A stretch of 64,000 nucleotides of DNA from Mesodorylaimus sp. YZB2_4 (GCA_030248295.1 JASANH010000850.1:1116001-1180000), one strand, 5' to 3'. Counted from the stretch's first letter, positions 22,302 to 34,805 are shown. The notes: generated by a model from the letters alone, not told the origin. A program made the numbers and translations.

Positions 22302-25300
22302 TCACTGCGTGGGCCGATAGTGCTGGGGGTGTTCGGAAGACATCATGGGGATGGAGGGCGAGTGCAGATTCACCTTGACCGGATATCGCTTGCCGGCAAT
22401 GTCCACCTCGTACTCGGCGTCCTTGTCACTCACGTATTCGGTGGAGATGATCTGAGGCTGCCCGTGCTGGTCAATGTTCTGAATGAACCCGATGCACACC
22501 TGAAATGGGACCGTGGTGGGGCACAGTGCGTGCTTCTCATTGTCATCGCTCACCTGGCAGCCCAGAGTGAATCCATAGGCGGCAGTTGTGGTCAGTCCGC
22601 AGAACTTTCCATTCCGATAGATTGGTTCGCTTCCTTGAGGCCATGGGTCCGCGTTCAAATCGTGTTTCTCCTTGTCGACCAGCAGCTGCACGTAACGTCG
22701 TTTCACACCGTGTTCCCGCTCTCGTAAGAGGGCTTCTCGTCCGATGAAGCCGCCCTCCTTATCGAAGTTGACTCGGAACAGCCGGCCGCACTCGGTTGGT
22801 GTCGTTGTCAAATCGATATCCATTCCCCAATACACGTAGAACTTTTCGATGCGGAGTTGTCTCAGCGTGTAATAGCCAGCATGTTGGAGACCGAAACTAC
22901 GACCAGCGTCAACTATGCGCTCGTAGACGTGCTGAGCGAACTGAAATGGCAAAAGGATTTATAATTTGCTACTTTTACACGATCTTCACCACTCACCTCA
23001 TTTGGAACATAAAGGACCCATCCGAGCTCTCCGCAATGCGTGACCGAGATAGCTTTCACGTTGCTCGCGTAGCCAACGCTTATTTCCTACTCCAGAATGA
23101 GAACATGGTCATTTCACCCCAGCCACATCCTTGCGTTGCTTACCTTGGCACTAAACGCTGGAAAATCTGACGAGGTCAACGAGTCATCGGTCAGATCTTG
23201 TAACAGATGTCTGGACGATGGGCCAATCACATTCAGTGCCGTGTACATCGACGTCACGTCTTGAATCGTGACACCGGGGAATTCGTGCACGTGACGCTCG
23301 AGCCATAGCCGAAGACGAACTTGTTGCACGGTCGGTGCGACAATAAAGAAACTATAATGGAAACAGTCCCCTGAGCACAGTACAGAACACCCAATCGAGG
23401 AGACCGCACTTACTGCGACTTGCCGAACCTGCTGATTGTGCAATCAGTGACATAGCCGCCCTGCTCATTCTGCATTCCAGTGAATATGGTCGACCCGACT
23501 GGTTTGTTGACATTCGCTGAGCATAGCTTTTGCAAAAACTTCACCACCTGGTCGTCGTTGCTCTATAGAGACATGTCTGCACACCTGCCTCTTCTACAAC
23601 GACAGCCAATTCTTACCACCAATTCGAGTTTCGAGAAATTGGACATATCCATGATTGCCACCCGCTCTCTACACGCCTCGTATTCCGACTTGACATAACT
23701 GAACCACGCCGGCCGTCCGATAGGATTGTCTTCGCCGACGAAGGGTGGATTTTCTTTTTAAAAAACCACATCATCCAGTTAGGAAGTGGGACGACATGAC
23801 TAGGTCGTTGCAACTTTACCTTTTTCGCGTCCGAAATACAAAGGTCTTTCGTATCCCATGATCTCACCAAACACGCCACCAGCCGCCCTTAGATGTAAGT
23901 GTATGGGCGATGTACGAAGATTCCTCGCCGATCCGTGCTGCGTCGTTGGCATTAAGGCCCGAAAGGAAAGACCTGCAATCGACAAGGCATGGCACCAATT
24001 GCAACGGGAAATTTTCAAGACTGACTTACTGACAACTTCAGGCACTCGTTGGCTCAAATAATACTTATTGCTGTGCATCTGTAAGAAGCGTGCAATATCG
24101 ATTTTGGAAACATCCGTGCGCGCTTGCCCGTCCACAATCCAATCGGCCAAAAGTCGTCCAACACCGCCGGCCCAACTAGCACCGACACCATTCATGCCGC
24201 AGGCAGTATAATAATTTGGCACCTAAAATCAAAGTATGGATGCTACAGCACAGAGCTTAATCTATCAATCCAATGACGATCTCACCTGGGGCGCTTGCCC
24301 AACAAGAACGTATCCGTCCGGTGTATAACATTCGGCACTTGTGATCAGTTTCTCGACCGGAGCGTCAGCCAACTTCGGAAATCGTCTCGTCAATTTCTCT
24401 AATATCGGGTCTGCAACAGGAAATGCCACATTCAAAAGCGATTGTAGAAGGCGTGTTTGGCCTGTGGAGAAGGTGGAGGGCTGGTTGCCTTAACCTGGCC
24501 GCCTTATACACGGAGCAGCATGCGGTTGCCTTGACTGGCCGCCGCATACAGCGTATCAGTTGCCTTCGTTAGCCGCTCGATACGCTCCTCAAGGCGAGGC
24601 TGAAACCCGTCGGGTTGATGTCTCAGGCACCTACGACTAGGTGACCTGCCCGGAGAATTTTTGAGTCCATCCGCTCCCCACGGTATCTTCTCCAACGTAG
24701 GGCTATTCCGCCTATTACACGATCAAACTACAAACTCACAAAACAGATCCCAATCGTCCGGAAGTTCTTGAAAGTTAAAATCTCGCGGAGGTGGTGTCTT
24801 GATGAAGGTGGGTTTGACTGCAGTCTGTTCGAAGCCACCGCAAAGTAATGCTGGAAATTCAATACCAACATTCGTGCTCGTCAAGTTGCTCAGGTAGACA
24901 TTGTCATCGAGGTCGTGAACAACTGCAATAGAGAGACTGATCGATGTTCCAAGTCCTACACCAAGACATGTTGTCTTACTCGGTATGTTGGAAGGCACAC
25001 CTTCACATGGCGTCGTAATCATATAACTGTAGTAGCACGATTGCGAGGGTATCTTCACCGGATGCTCGTCCACTCCTTCCAGAGAAATACTGGTAGCCCA
25101 CTAGAACACGTGGCAGGGCATTATGCACAGGTGTAAACAAGACCAGGCCTCTTACCAAGCCAGCTGCATTGACGAAATTTTTGAATTGTATAAATCCTTG
25201 ATCAGTGTCAGCACCACAAACACGACCATTGTCACCGATCTTCAGCGAATGTACACGACAGTTTTCGATGATCTTGGCACCTGAATGTCACTCCGTTAAA

Positions 25301-26317
25301 AATAAGCCTCTGACACCTATCAGTTCACTCACCTTCCTTCCTCGCCTCCATAGCCAGTGCACGACAGAGTGCAAGTAAATTCAGTCTCGCATCATCGCCA
25401 ACCAGCAAAGCTATCTGAAATCAATTGCATAGTAGCAAATAACGCAAATGTCGACACAGAACTCATACCTTTATTCCATCCGTGTTCAGAGCGGGACATA
25501 ATTCTTTGACTTCCTTCGGATCCATGAGTCGAGTATCGTAACCGTATGCTCTGAAAAAGGTGAAATGTTGGGGTCTGGGCAGAGACAAGCTCTATTACAG
25601 CATCACGTGACCTACTTTGAGAGAGCATCCGTCCGCCGCAAATCCACGGTGTTCGCGTCCGATTGAGCAAGTAAAATGCGACCACATTTAACATAGGCTG
25701 CAGGATTGCAGTATCTAAGTTATTACCAAACAGGGAAGAAAAGTTTTTGGGCTCGCACCTATATCAGGGTAACTGTCGCTGAGGCTGCGAGTCAAGGCGC
25801 TTGAGTAAGCAGCCAAATCATGAACCTGCGGATGCTGCCATAAGTGCCGACTGGACATTAATCCTCCGCTGAGCCATGTCACTCCTCCACCGATTCTGCA
25901 AGACAAGCAGGAACACAACCATTTAAAAGGCTCATCGTCAGGCAGAACGTAATAGACGACAGCGCTCAGCCGCCGGTCCGAATTCGAAACTTCAAACTCC
26001 ACTCCTGGCGCCGTGTTTGGCATCCTCCCAAAACCTGTAGTAAAAAACAATTACGTGACTTACTTGCCTTGCTCCAGCAAGACAACATTTTTTGCTCCCT
26101 TTTTCGTTAAATGATAGGCCACTGACACACCAGAAATCCCACCACCGCAAATAAGGACATCGACAACTGAACTCGAAGGGGGAACTCGATCATCAAACAC
26201 TGGTGCATTGTCAGCCGGTGCTGCCGACAGACACCGGCGCGTCCCCAGTCGGAATTTGTTAAGACATTGCAGAGGGCGTTGGTTAAAAAGTGTTGCTCGT
26301 AAAAAGTTATTTTTCAT
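22302..26317 (-). CDS. PDPR: Pyruvate dehydrogenase phosphatase regulatory subunit
   Basis: Mitochondrial flavoprotein-like subunit that restrains PDP1, related to dimethylglycine and sarcosine dehydrogenases. Sixteen exons join in phase to 919 residues (vertebrate PDPR about 880). Exon ends, 5' to 3': 26317-26064, 25895-25759, 25697-25616, 25550-25469, 25414-25333, 25280-25156, 25100-24980, 24922-24740, 24410-24286, 24222-24030, 23972-23820, 23753-23617, 23562-23414, 23351-23144, 23086-22997 and 22940-22302. The basic N-terminus looks like a mitochondrial presequence. An FAD-binding motif follows (VLICGGGISGVSVAYHL). PDPR-type signatures include NYYTACGMNGVGASWAGG, LRTSPIHLHL, NAGYYTLRQLRIEKF-like sequence at the aminomethyltransferase-like C-terminus, and EVDIAGKRYPVK. 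These fit PDPR better than sarcosine dehydrogenase. Confidence 0.92.
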
Positions 26318-26596
26318 AACGATTTCGTGAGTCGAACTTTGTCAACACCAATTCTCCCTAGAAACTATCGCCAGCAAATAGCCCAGATGTTTGTCCGCAC
26401 ACTTGACGCAGTTGGAAAGCGCGGCAAATTCGAAACTGGGTCGAGCGTGGAATCAAGCAAGCAGCAGTGTAAAGTCAGTCTGGATGCAAATAATTCTGGG
26501 AGTCAGTTGTGCCTTCCTGGCGTTGTTAAGTGGTCGGTCGTGCTCTTGCTGAATTCTGTGTGGTCGTTGGTTGATCGTCGTCTGTCTCTGAGAAGA
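26318..26596. promoter_or_regulatory. Short divergent promoter, PDPR / MSP-like gene
   Basis: Only 279 bp separate the start codons of PDPR (-) and the MSP-domain gene (+). The + frame is open upstream to an ATG at 26327, just 10 bp from the PDPR start. A longer N-terminus or a read-through 5' UTR is therefore possible. Confidence 0.45.
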
Positions 26597-27033
26597 ATGG
26601 CCGAGGGTGGAGAGGACGCGCAAAAGTTTGGTATCTCGACGGAGCCCCCAAAACTGGTTTTCAACGCGCCGTACAGCATGCGTCAGAAAGCCAATTTGCG
26701 ACTGACCAACAACGCCGCCAAGACGTTCTACTTTCAACTCAAATCGACCAAAATGCGCTGCTATATCGTAAGTAGCCTACTCTCTGGCCTTGTCGGAGAT
26801 GGCCTCGCAACTTTCATTCGTTTCAGCCGACTCCGACCAACGGCATTCTGAAACCGAACGAGTCAACTGTGCTGATGGTCAATTGCGAGCCGATGCCCAG
26901 CCCGCCCGCCAACGATCGTTTGACGATCGAGTACGTCGAGGCTCCGGACAACGCCGAAAAGGTCGACAAGACCGCTTTCGAGTCCGCCTTGCACGTCAAC
27001 CGCCGCGTCGTCCAAATCATCGGCAACGAGTGA
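26597..27033 (+). CDS. Major sperm protein (MSP)-domain protein
   Basis: Two exons, 26597-26767 and 26827-27033, encode 125 residues, nearly the length of nematode MSP (126-127). The immunoglobulin-like MSP fold is shown by PPKLVFNAPYSMRQKANLRL, then TNNAAKTFYFQLKSTKMRC, NGILKPNESTVLMVNCEP and DRLTIEYVEAP, each aligning with the order of MSP strands. There is no transmembrane anchor, so it is not a VAP protein. Nematode MSP forms the sperm cytoskeleton and acts as a signal. Here the role is unknown; a cytosolic MSP-fold protein is as much as can be said. The start was chosen because homology begins just after it; an upstream in-frame ATG at 26327 would add 90 residues of low-complexity sequence. 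Confidence 0.85.
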
Positions 27034-27198
27034 GGTGGACGAGACGAGCAGGAGGAAGGCGATCGATGATCTGTGATTGGTGAATGGCTGATCTGATGTC
27101 TCTTGTGCCCGATGTGTTCGCGATGGCTGCGTGTGGACGCTACTAATTGCACAAACAAGGTTCTGAATCGGGTGCACAACAGCGAAGCGTGTGTGAGG

Positions 27199-27690
27199 TC
27201 ATGTATGCCACTGCTGGCCTGTAATCACAAAATTCTGGTCCGCGAGCTGGTAAACATCTGGGTCTAGTCCACCTCTCAACGATCCCTGCCTCGAGGCCAA
27301 CAACTCCTTTTCCTCGTCCCGTTTCTTCTGTCGCATGAATAGTTCCTCCTTGTAAGGAGACACCCGAGCTTCGTCCTCGTTTAGCCTTGGCCTCTGTGGT
27401 GACATCGACCACGAACGGGGTTTCTCATCGCTGTGGACATGCCCTCACAGTGTATGAGTCCATTTTTGGGCGATAGGTTCGTCCACTTGCACCTGATCAC
27501 TGTCTGTCTGCCCTTCCTCTTCGTCGTCCTATGTCCGAGCCTGATTTCGGTTTGTTTAACACGGACGCTGCTAGAGTGCCGCTATCTTGTACGACTTGGA
27601 CATTCTTGAACGGGGATTCTGCTAGGCGAACCCTTTTTATCCTGCCTTGCTTGCCCGTATAACATTCCGATGAGGGCGGGGACACGAGGC
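27199..27690 (-). pseudogene. Possible 3' end of an unrecognised gene, or remnant
   Basis: Two minus-strand stretches look protein-like but match no family that I recognise. The first (27690-about 27499), after a TTTTAG acceptor, encodes RVRLAESPFKNVQVVQDSG. The second (about 27436-27199), after GTCCACAG, encodes RPRLNEDEARVSPYKEELF, a lysine/glutamate-rich helix (KKRDEEKELLASRQ) and ends at TGA 27199. A weak GTGATC donor near 27496 would join them in frame; a shift near 27530 would instead continue an acidic DDEEEGQTDSD run. No upstream exons were found. It overlaps the MSP 3' flank. Confidence 0.3.
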
Positions 27691-27910
27691 CTAAAAGTCC
27701 GTCACTGAGATGCCATCAGCGCTAGCTAATTGCTATCAAGTCACCTCTCGTCTCTGGCAGTTCTATAATTTAAGATAACAACGGGGTTGATGATGAGTGA
27801 CGAGGCCTGGATTTGATAGGAGATTGACGCTGACGGGGTTGTGATGAGGAGTTGATATAGCTTGAGCCCAGCCAGGCGGGCCAGGTTGGGCCAGGCACCA
27901 GGCAACCTGT

Positions 27911-27926
27911 CCCCCCCCCCCCCCCC
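27911..27926. repeat. 16-C homopolymer
   Basis: Uninterrupted run of 16 C. One of four G/C homopolymers of 15-16 bp in this window. Confidence 0.9.
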
Positions 27927-28130
27927 AGGCTAGTGAACAGCAGCACGAGTATCTTGTTGCATGCCAGTAGTTGGACTGCAAAGTTAAGGCTACTTATGCT
28001 TTCACAATATGTGCCTACTTCTAATGACAACTCACCTTCAAGAGGACCCTTTCGCCTTGAAGAAGAAGTATGCATGACTGCGTGCTCTTTATCTCATTAG
28101 AGTAACGAGATAATGAGCCCGTGATCGTTG

Positions 28131-28199
28131 CATTGCTGAAAATATAGCGCTTCATTTTCAGCAATGCACACGATAGCTGTAGCTCCATTTTCAGCAATG
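28131..28199. repeat. Hairpin with 13-bp arms plus third arm copy
   Basis: CATTGCTGAAAAT at 28131-28143 and its reverse complement ATTTTCAGCAATG at 28154-28166 form a perfect 13 bp stem with a 10-nt loop. A third identical ATTTTCAGCAATG follows at 28187-28199. Just upstream, CTCATTA (28093) and TAATGAG (28112) form another short inverted repeat. Confidence 0.7.
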
Positions 28200-28560
28200 A
28201 AAAGACCACAGCTGTGAAACCCTCATTGGCCCAGCAGTCGCACTTTGCTGTCAAGCTGGGTCAAAGTTTTGCCCTAAATCTCGCGATCAGAAGGAACTAT
28301 ACCTACTAATTGACGTAGCATGACTGTGCATCGTCGCATTTGCGAGCCATGCACAGGGCACACTTTTTTCCTGTGTTGATGCGAGTACACTGAGCAGATT
28401 TTAAAGACTGGGTTTCTTCAGTGTGTTGTTTCGGTGACAGACACACCCATGGCAGCGGACTCATGACCCTGCCACACTTATCATGTAACACTTTATCCAT
28501 AGCCAAGCACTATACAGCGCACTCGAGGGCTAAGGAACACATATTTGACAGTCATTTTGT

Positions 28561-28643
28561 ACCGAGCCGGGAGTCGAACCCTCCCCTGTAAGTGCGCGCC
28601 CAGCGTGAGAGGCACACGCCTTAACCCGCTAGGCCAGGACTGG
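28561..28643 (-). other. tRNA-like element (degenerate tRNA or SINE head)
   Basis: On the minus strand, TGGCCTAGCGGG matches an RNA polymerase III A box and GGTTCGACTC matches a B box, spaced as in a tRNA. A GCGTG/CACGC anticodon-type stem and a GGGAG/CTCCC T-type stem are present. The acceptor pairs only about 4 of 7, the base before the apparent anticodon is not T, and the variable region is long. A functional tRNA is therefore doubtful. Confidence 0.45.
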
Positions 28644-29981
28644 TAGCAAGGCCAACTCCCCAAGTACATATATCGCCATGTAGAGATGAGATTACTGGAT
28701 CACGAAGATGGGAATAATCTTGCGGATCCTTCCTGCTGGAGAACCTCATTATAACCAACCACAACGAAAAATTGTCCGTTACGTCAAAAGTTTGCTGCCC
28801 TGTCGAATAACAATTTTTTACCTACACGATCATTGTAAATATTTCGGCATCTACGAGCAATCAGTATGACCATCTGGTCCCGTTGATTTCAGATCAGAAA
28901 CGGCTCTGACTCGAGTTTGCCTTCTGACCATCCACAGAATAAGCCATATTGCGTAACTTGCACTGAAACATGACATTTCATCTGTGTTTCCTGGCGTAAA
29001 GAAGTCCATTCGCCACACCTAGACAGTCATAGCACTGTGGGACTAAGCATGGGGCCAGCCAATGTGCTTTTTATGTCGATTTGACCGTACTCAAGTTGCT
29101 TCAATTCACGACAGAATTAGCACTGCAGACAGAGTAGAGTGCCGGGCAGCCAAAGTTTGAAGGCTTCGGTTTGTGCTAAGGTTATGCAAAGCATTCTCGA
29201 AGCAGTGTGTATGAATTTCAGCTTAGCAGATATTTCACATTCCCAAATCGACTGAGGCCACGTTTTTCTTGTCGGCTGGCATCAGATTACGTCGACGTGC
29301 TCCTACTAATCTCTTCTTCGCCCGCCTTCCCTTATCGGCTTGCTTCTAAGTATTAGCTGAGACCCGTAAGGAGATATGGCATAATAGCCTTCATGCCAGC
29401 CTTTATCGCTTCGACAACACCAGAACGCCTATTTCACTATTTTACTGCCTTCACATTCTACATTATGTCTCGGGGCAGGCGTGTAGTGAGTGAAGAAAAT
29501 GTGCATCGTTTGCTTTATTCGACAAAGCCGATAATGCCCTTAAGGCGTTCCTTCTGCTAATGCACCTAGATAAACAAGCGATTAGGGCCAGAAAATAAAT
29601 ACGAGGATTAGCCGTTTAGAACCCAATATCTGCTCATGTTTATCTGTTGAACATGTTGGGCGGCTAGTTTGCACAGACAAGGTGGGCCAGCATTCGAAAA
29701 AGCGAAAAGTGTTCGCTTGCTAAATGGACAACCTATTAGCCAGGCAGTTGTACAAAAGAGAGAGGGCGGGAAAACAGATGGCGAAGGGAGCGGGTTGAAG
29801 CCAGGGTGATATTGAGCAGGCCTATTTGCACATTGGTTAAGAAATGACAAGTGAGCATGTGAGCAAGTGCTTCACAATGTGCTGTGGTTCTGGCATATCG
29901 GACGCGCCCTTCTGTGTCACAGATGTCACGGGGTCTTGTACAAGCACCTCTGTACATCCGGCATAATGCTGGTCCAATGAG

Positions 29982-30240
29982 CATGGCAGGCACCCATACT
30001 GTTGTGTACTATTAAATGATGGATGCACCAGTTATTTGACTTTTGAGGAATATATTTTGGTCACGTTTCGGCTCTCTGATCTCACTTGGAAGGGTACAGA
30101 GCAGCTAGACCATGGCAGGCACCCCGTATTGTTGTGCATTATCTGCACCAGATCACTGACATACCATATCATTTGACTTTCGACGAATACATGTTGGTCA
30201 CGTTTAGGCTCCTACTTGGAAGGATACAGAGCAGCTAGAC
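29982..30240 (+). repeat. Tandem duplication, about 130 bp x 2
   Basis: Unit 1 (29982-30110) and unit 2 (30111-30240) both start CATGGCAGGCACCC and end TACAGAGCAGCTAGAC, with shared internal words (TTGGTCACGTTT, ACTTGGAAGG). They have diverged by scattered substitutions and small indels. No coding content. Confidence 0.85.
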
Positions 30241-33200
30241 CCACTGCGCTAAGTTATGGCTGGCAGAAGGCGTTTGGGTACAAGTTTTTGCGGGGTAAAA
30301 AGTGGCGTTTTGGAAGGAGTCTGGGAGTCGTTCCCTGGCAGTATTCTTGTTCCTTTGTTCAAATTGGCTGGCATTAACTTTTATTTCTGCTCGTTGCGGC
30401 TGAGGCAAAGTGTCGAACAAGTTTGTGGAATGCGCGTGTTTGTTTTCGACAAGCTTTCGCTTATTTCTACGATCATTTAGGTTTGGCTTTTTATATGGCT
30501 AACACGACGATTCGAGCCAACAGGCGGCGGCGGCGATTTCCTGCACCGATTTACAGGGCCGACAAGAAAGTGCTGACAACAGTGGCGTTTGAAAATTATA
30601 AACCAACTGCCATCGTTCCAGGCTTAATGATGGCGGAGGGGTGACGATTCGACGACAGCTTCGACATTCGATCGGGCCAGCCAGGGGCGAGAAGAAGAAG
30701 TCGGAGAATGGCTCGCTCTCGGTTTACATGTTGTTCGCAGTTGGGCACAAATTGTTTCAAGCCCGTTCACTTTTAATGATGCTCGCCTCGGTCCGACGCC
30801 TGGAGGCGCGAAAACGGTTAAATTGCCATCAACGATCCGAGGCGGCTGCTGTGGAATGGCCAACAGCTGCGCTTTCTGTTATTCGATAGACGTTTTGATG
30901 ACGCCCGAAGGCTTTTAGTTAAAGAAACAAGTTTGTACTAGCGAAACACTTTTACTACATACTAAACACACACCCCTTAACACAATACACCCAACATAAA
31001 TACGTATCGGCTTCAGCTGGCCTATTTCGCATTGGTCGCATTTTCGAGCCTGCTCCACACGAGAAGCTAACTCGTGCACTGAAATGGCAGAGCCGTGTTT
31101 TTATTGCCCTGCTGGCTATCGGCTACAGTAAGCCCACAGGTCAGGCGGCACATTCACGCCATTCACGCCTGGGCAGTTGAGTTAGTTTTCGATAAGGCAC
31201 TGGTCGGGCAGTGGTCGTGTTTTTTCTTCCTTATCGCATTCCTCCAGCCCGCTGAACCTGGTCTGTGTCCATAATGACAGGACATTAACATCGTTTCGCG
31301 CAACTTATTAGCCGTGTACGATAGGAGAGCTCGTACCTACTCATGTAACAAACCAATAAGCCGTACTAGATATTGATTTATTTAAGCAACTAACGGCGGC
31401 GGCGGGCAAAGAAAAAGTGAACCACCGCTTGCTCGCCTCCAAGCCCATAAAGCACCAGAAACGGGTGAAGCGATAAAACGCGCCTCCTCTTGGCGCCGAG
31501 CCTCTCGCGAGACCTTATTGCTTAAACGAATAGGAGCGGCGAATGGACAGCGTTCGCTGCTGGGAGACAACAAATACGGGCTCGAGCTAGTATCAGCGTT
31601 CATCATCTGTTCCATTTATTTTTCATCGTCCCCTGGTCGATATGCACACGTTACCATATTATGGCACACCTAGCCCAGGCCTCCTCTTCTAAGTCAACAA
31701 ATTAAACAGACAATTACTAGTGAGACTGAGCGTCGCCAGGGGCGATTATCATCAAGGCGCAGTCACTGTGCTGCCCGTCGGCGGCCGGCCGGTCAGCTCG
31801 TGTAACCTATGCCTACACCATGTCCGACGTGTAGTGGCACCCCCGAGAGCTACAGTAGGCATAGGCTTATAATAAGCAGCATTGATTACAGTAGGCCGGA
31901 CGCCATCTCCTCGTTCGACCGAGGCTTTTTCCTGTCGAGTCGATTAGGAGCGAAGAGAGGATGAAAACAGAATCAGAATCAGGAAACGGCTTTCTCGCAT
32001 TTCCTCTCTTTCTTTTCCAAACTGTTGCCCACTCTGGTTCGGACATAAATTGAGCAATCACTAGCATGGGTGATTAGGGGGTTGCGTAAATAATGGCTGC
32101 GCGCGTTGGCCTATCAAAGCGCGTCAATCGACGTCCCCAATAATATTGTCCAGCATGATGTATATTTTCCGGCCCGTCGGTGATCGGTTTCGGCTAAGAG
32201 CTGGCGCCGCCCGCTCTCCTACAACGTGTTATCTCGGTTCAGTGTCGAAGCGTGTACGAACACGGCTCGCCGAAAGAGCGTTCATCATTCGGCCTCTTTC
32301 CGGAGCTCCTAAGCTGAAGAGTCTTTGGATGATGGTGGGAGGGACGGAAGTGGAGAAATCTGTGTAATTACCAGTCCACTAGAATGAGGGGGGTGCAGGC
32401 GGATGTGTACGATATGTCGGTAACTGGCCTTTTAAGCCCGTAAATCAAGCTTAGGCATTCTCAAGGCAAAGTGCTTATTACATTCGTCCCCCATTATCCC
32501 AGCAGTTTTCAATTTCTGCTAAAGGAAATGATCGGCCAGCGTTAGCTCGAAGGAAATGGCTTCTATAAATTTGATGCTCCCAGGGATTGTCTTTGCTCTT
32601 TTTTATAGCCCCCTCAAGGCGCACAGGCAGTCTATGGCTAGCAACGTGCGGGCAGAAATGTCAGGCCACTCAAGACCACTCTGCTCAGCACTGGCAACCA
32701 TGTTCGACACACTCCCTTGCAGGCGCGCGCCGACTGCTTCTTCGAAATGACCCCTAAGCGGAAGGGGTAAAACGAGGCTCGTGTCTTGTTTCTCGTACGC
32801 ATGAAAGTTTCTAAAGGGCACTCGAATCCGGTTGGCGGCCGGACGACGAGATTGTGTTTCCGAAATCTTTCATATCCGCATAAGTTGGTCCATTAGGACG
32901 CTAATCGAGACGGCTCGAATAAGTGCTTACGGCCGCCGTCTATGAACGCACCCGTAATCAATGCTAGCACGCTTGAGCAGCGATCGACTCGGCTGGTCGA
33001 GGTGGATAGTACATTGCATACAATTCTATTGACTAGCGGCGAGAAATGCGATAATGGAAGCCTTTTTCCGCCTTCTTCACTGCGCAGCAAGAGTGGCTGT
33101 TCGGACACGGTGTAGGACATGAAAAGCCGATCTTGAATAGGCTCCCCCGCCGGATACTACCTACTTCTGTAAAACACACGCCGCATTAGGCAAGCTTGGC

Positions 33201-34805
33201 CAAGACTGTAACCGCTCTCGCCCGGGGCCCATTCACCGGCCGTGAGAGAGTGTGGTGACCTCGAGCCTAAGACGAATGCCGAGACAGGGGCCACGTCGGC
33301 GTGATTGATCGTGGGCTAATGAGCGCATGTCGGCCCTCTCGTACAAAAGATCACAGCGGCCGACGTGGGCACAATTGTGAGATCGTCCTAGGGCAGCCAA
33401 TTACGAGGCCCGATTAGCCGTCGTCTGTGAACAGCTTGTCCCCTAAGCAAATACAGTAGGCCCTGGTTCGGACCGACTTCAAACGAGCGTGTTCGAAACT
33501 TGTGAACACACGGTCGGCGGCCAAGTTGGATAAACATTTCTCGGGCTTTCCTCTAAGCCGGTTTCGTTGGACGAGTGGACGCCGGTGATCAGAGAGCGCC
33601 GCCGCCTGGGCCGAGCCGACTAGTCCATTTCGTGTATTTGTAGAAAGCTAGGTACATACTCGTACATGCGCATTAAGAAAACACGACTTTGGGATCGGTT
33701 GCTCTTAACCAATGTCAAACAAGCCGACGAGACGGGGAGCGGTCTGTTTGCACACGGGCCCCATTCTCGGTAACCGAGCCACCGAGTCCGTACCGTAACA
33801 CACTCGCCCATGCTGGCCTGTTTATTCAGCCAGTCCGGCCAAGAGATATCGACGACGAGCGGCTAAACACATATCGTCCCTGCTTACACATAACCACGCG
33901 CAGGCTTACTGTACCCGCCCCCATTGTTGCCCATTGTGCCACGGGCCATTTTGCTTGGAAAATCGTCTCGTAAGATGTTGAACGCGGCCACAGCTTGAGT
34001 CGGCCGAGCAGTCTATTAGGCCGTGTTAGCCAATCGGACGAGACAGCTTGCGCCCGTCCATCCTTTCCTTTTATGCCTGTCGATTGGCTCACAACATACA
34101 AAAGCATTTGCAGCCAAGAATAAGAATATAGTGGCTCGTCAAAGAGAATCATTTGCACATACAGCTGCTTAGGCGCATTGAGAAAAGCAATTACGAACGG
34201 CCGTTGCGTCGCGCCTTGATGACAACGGCCGATGAAATACGCTATCACTCCCCCCGTGTACGTTATATATTGCCCCCATAATAACTAAGTATGGAAAAAT
34301 GGACTTATTATGTATACACATAACAATATCGCAATATGACTCAAGAATATTTAGGATACACAGTGACAGGCCAGTAAAAACAGCGCGCCCAAAACCACAC
34401 TCACAAAGTTTCTTCGCACGGCACCAACACTAAAACCACCCACATGCACCTGTACAGCAGAAGAGCATATCCGCACTCATTACTCCTCTATACTCTAATC
34501 TTGGCACAGCCGTTGCAAACGTTCCTACTTGAGATAAAGCGTACGTAAAGAACAAAAATATGCACACTGCACGCACAAATGTACATCCACTACCTGACAC
34601 CTGACCATAACCAGCCCCATGCACATAGACCAATGCTTCGAACGCTGCACGACCGCGTCTACGAATAAACTGGCACCATCGTACTCTGTTGGACAGGTTT
34701 GCACATTCGCTTGAAATTAAGACGACGACGTGTTTGCCTTTGGTTCCCTGAAACAGGAGCCACGTCTTGGCGAGGCCGGAGAACTGTCAAGAAGTGCATG
34801 AAGAC

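Larger units (their letters stand above)
27700..34805. other. Gene-poor stretch downstream of Iroquois
   Basis: About 7 kb with no exon that I can support. It contains the 16-C tract, small hairpins, tRNA-like sequence and tandem duplication listed separately. Open frames here lack homology, splice context or consistent codon use. Distal Iroquois regulatory elements are likely by analogy but not visible as motifs. Confidence 0.5.

Noticed and set aside
24411..24739. PDPR intron with a 63-codon frame resembling a retroelement fragment
   Set aside because: Too short and without a diagnostic motif; direct splicing of 24740 to 24410 keeps the PDPR frame.
31382..31615. Minus-strand frame as a further Iroquois exon
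   Set aside because: It contains serine-rich sequence but lacks a matching phase and acceptor, and no Iroquois motif is present.
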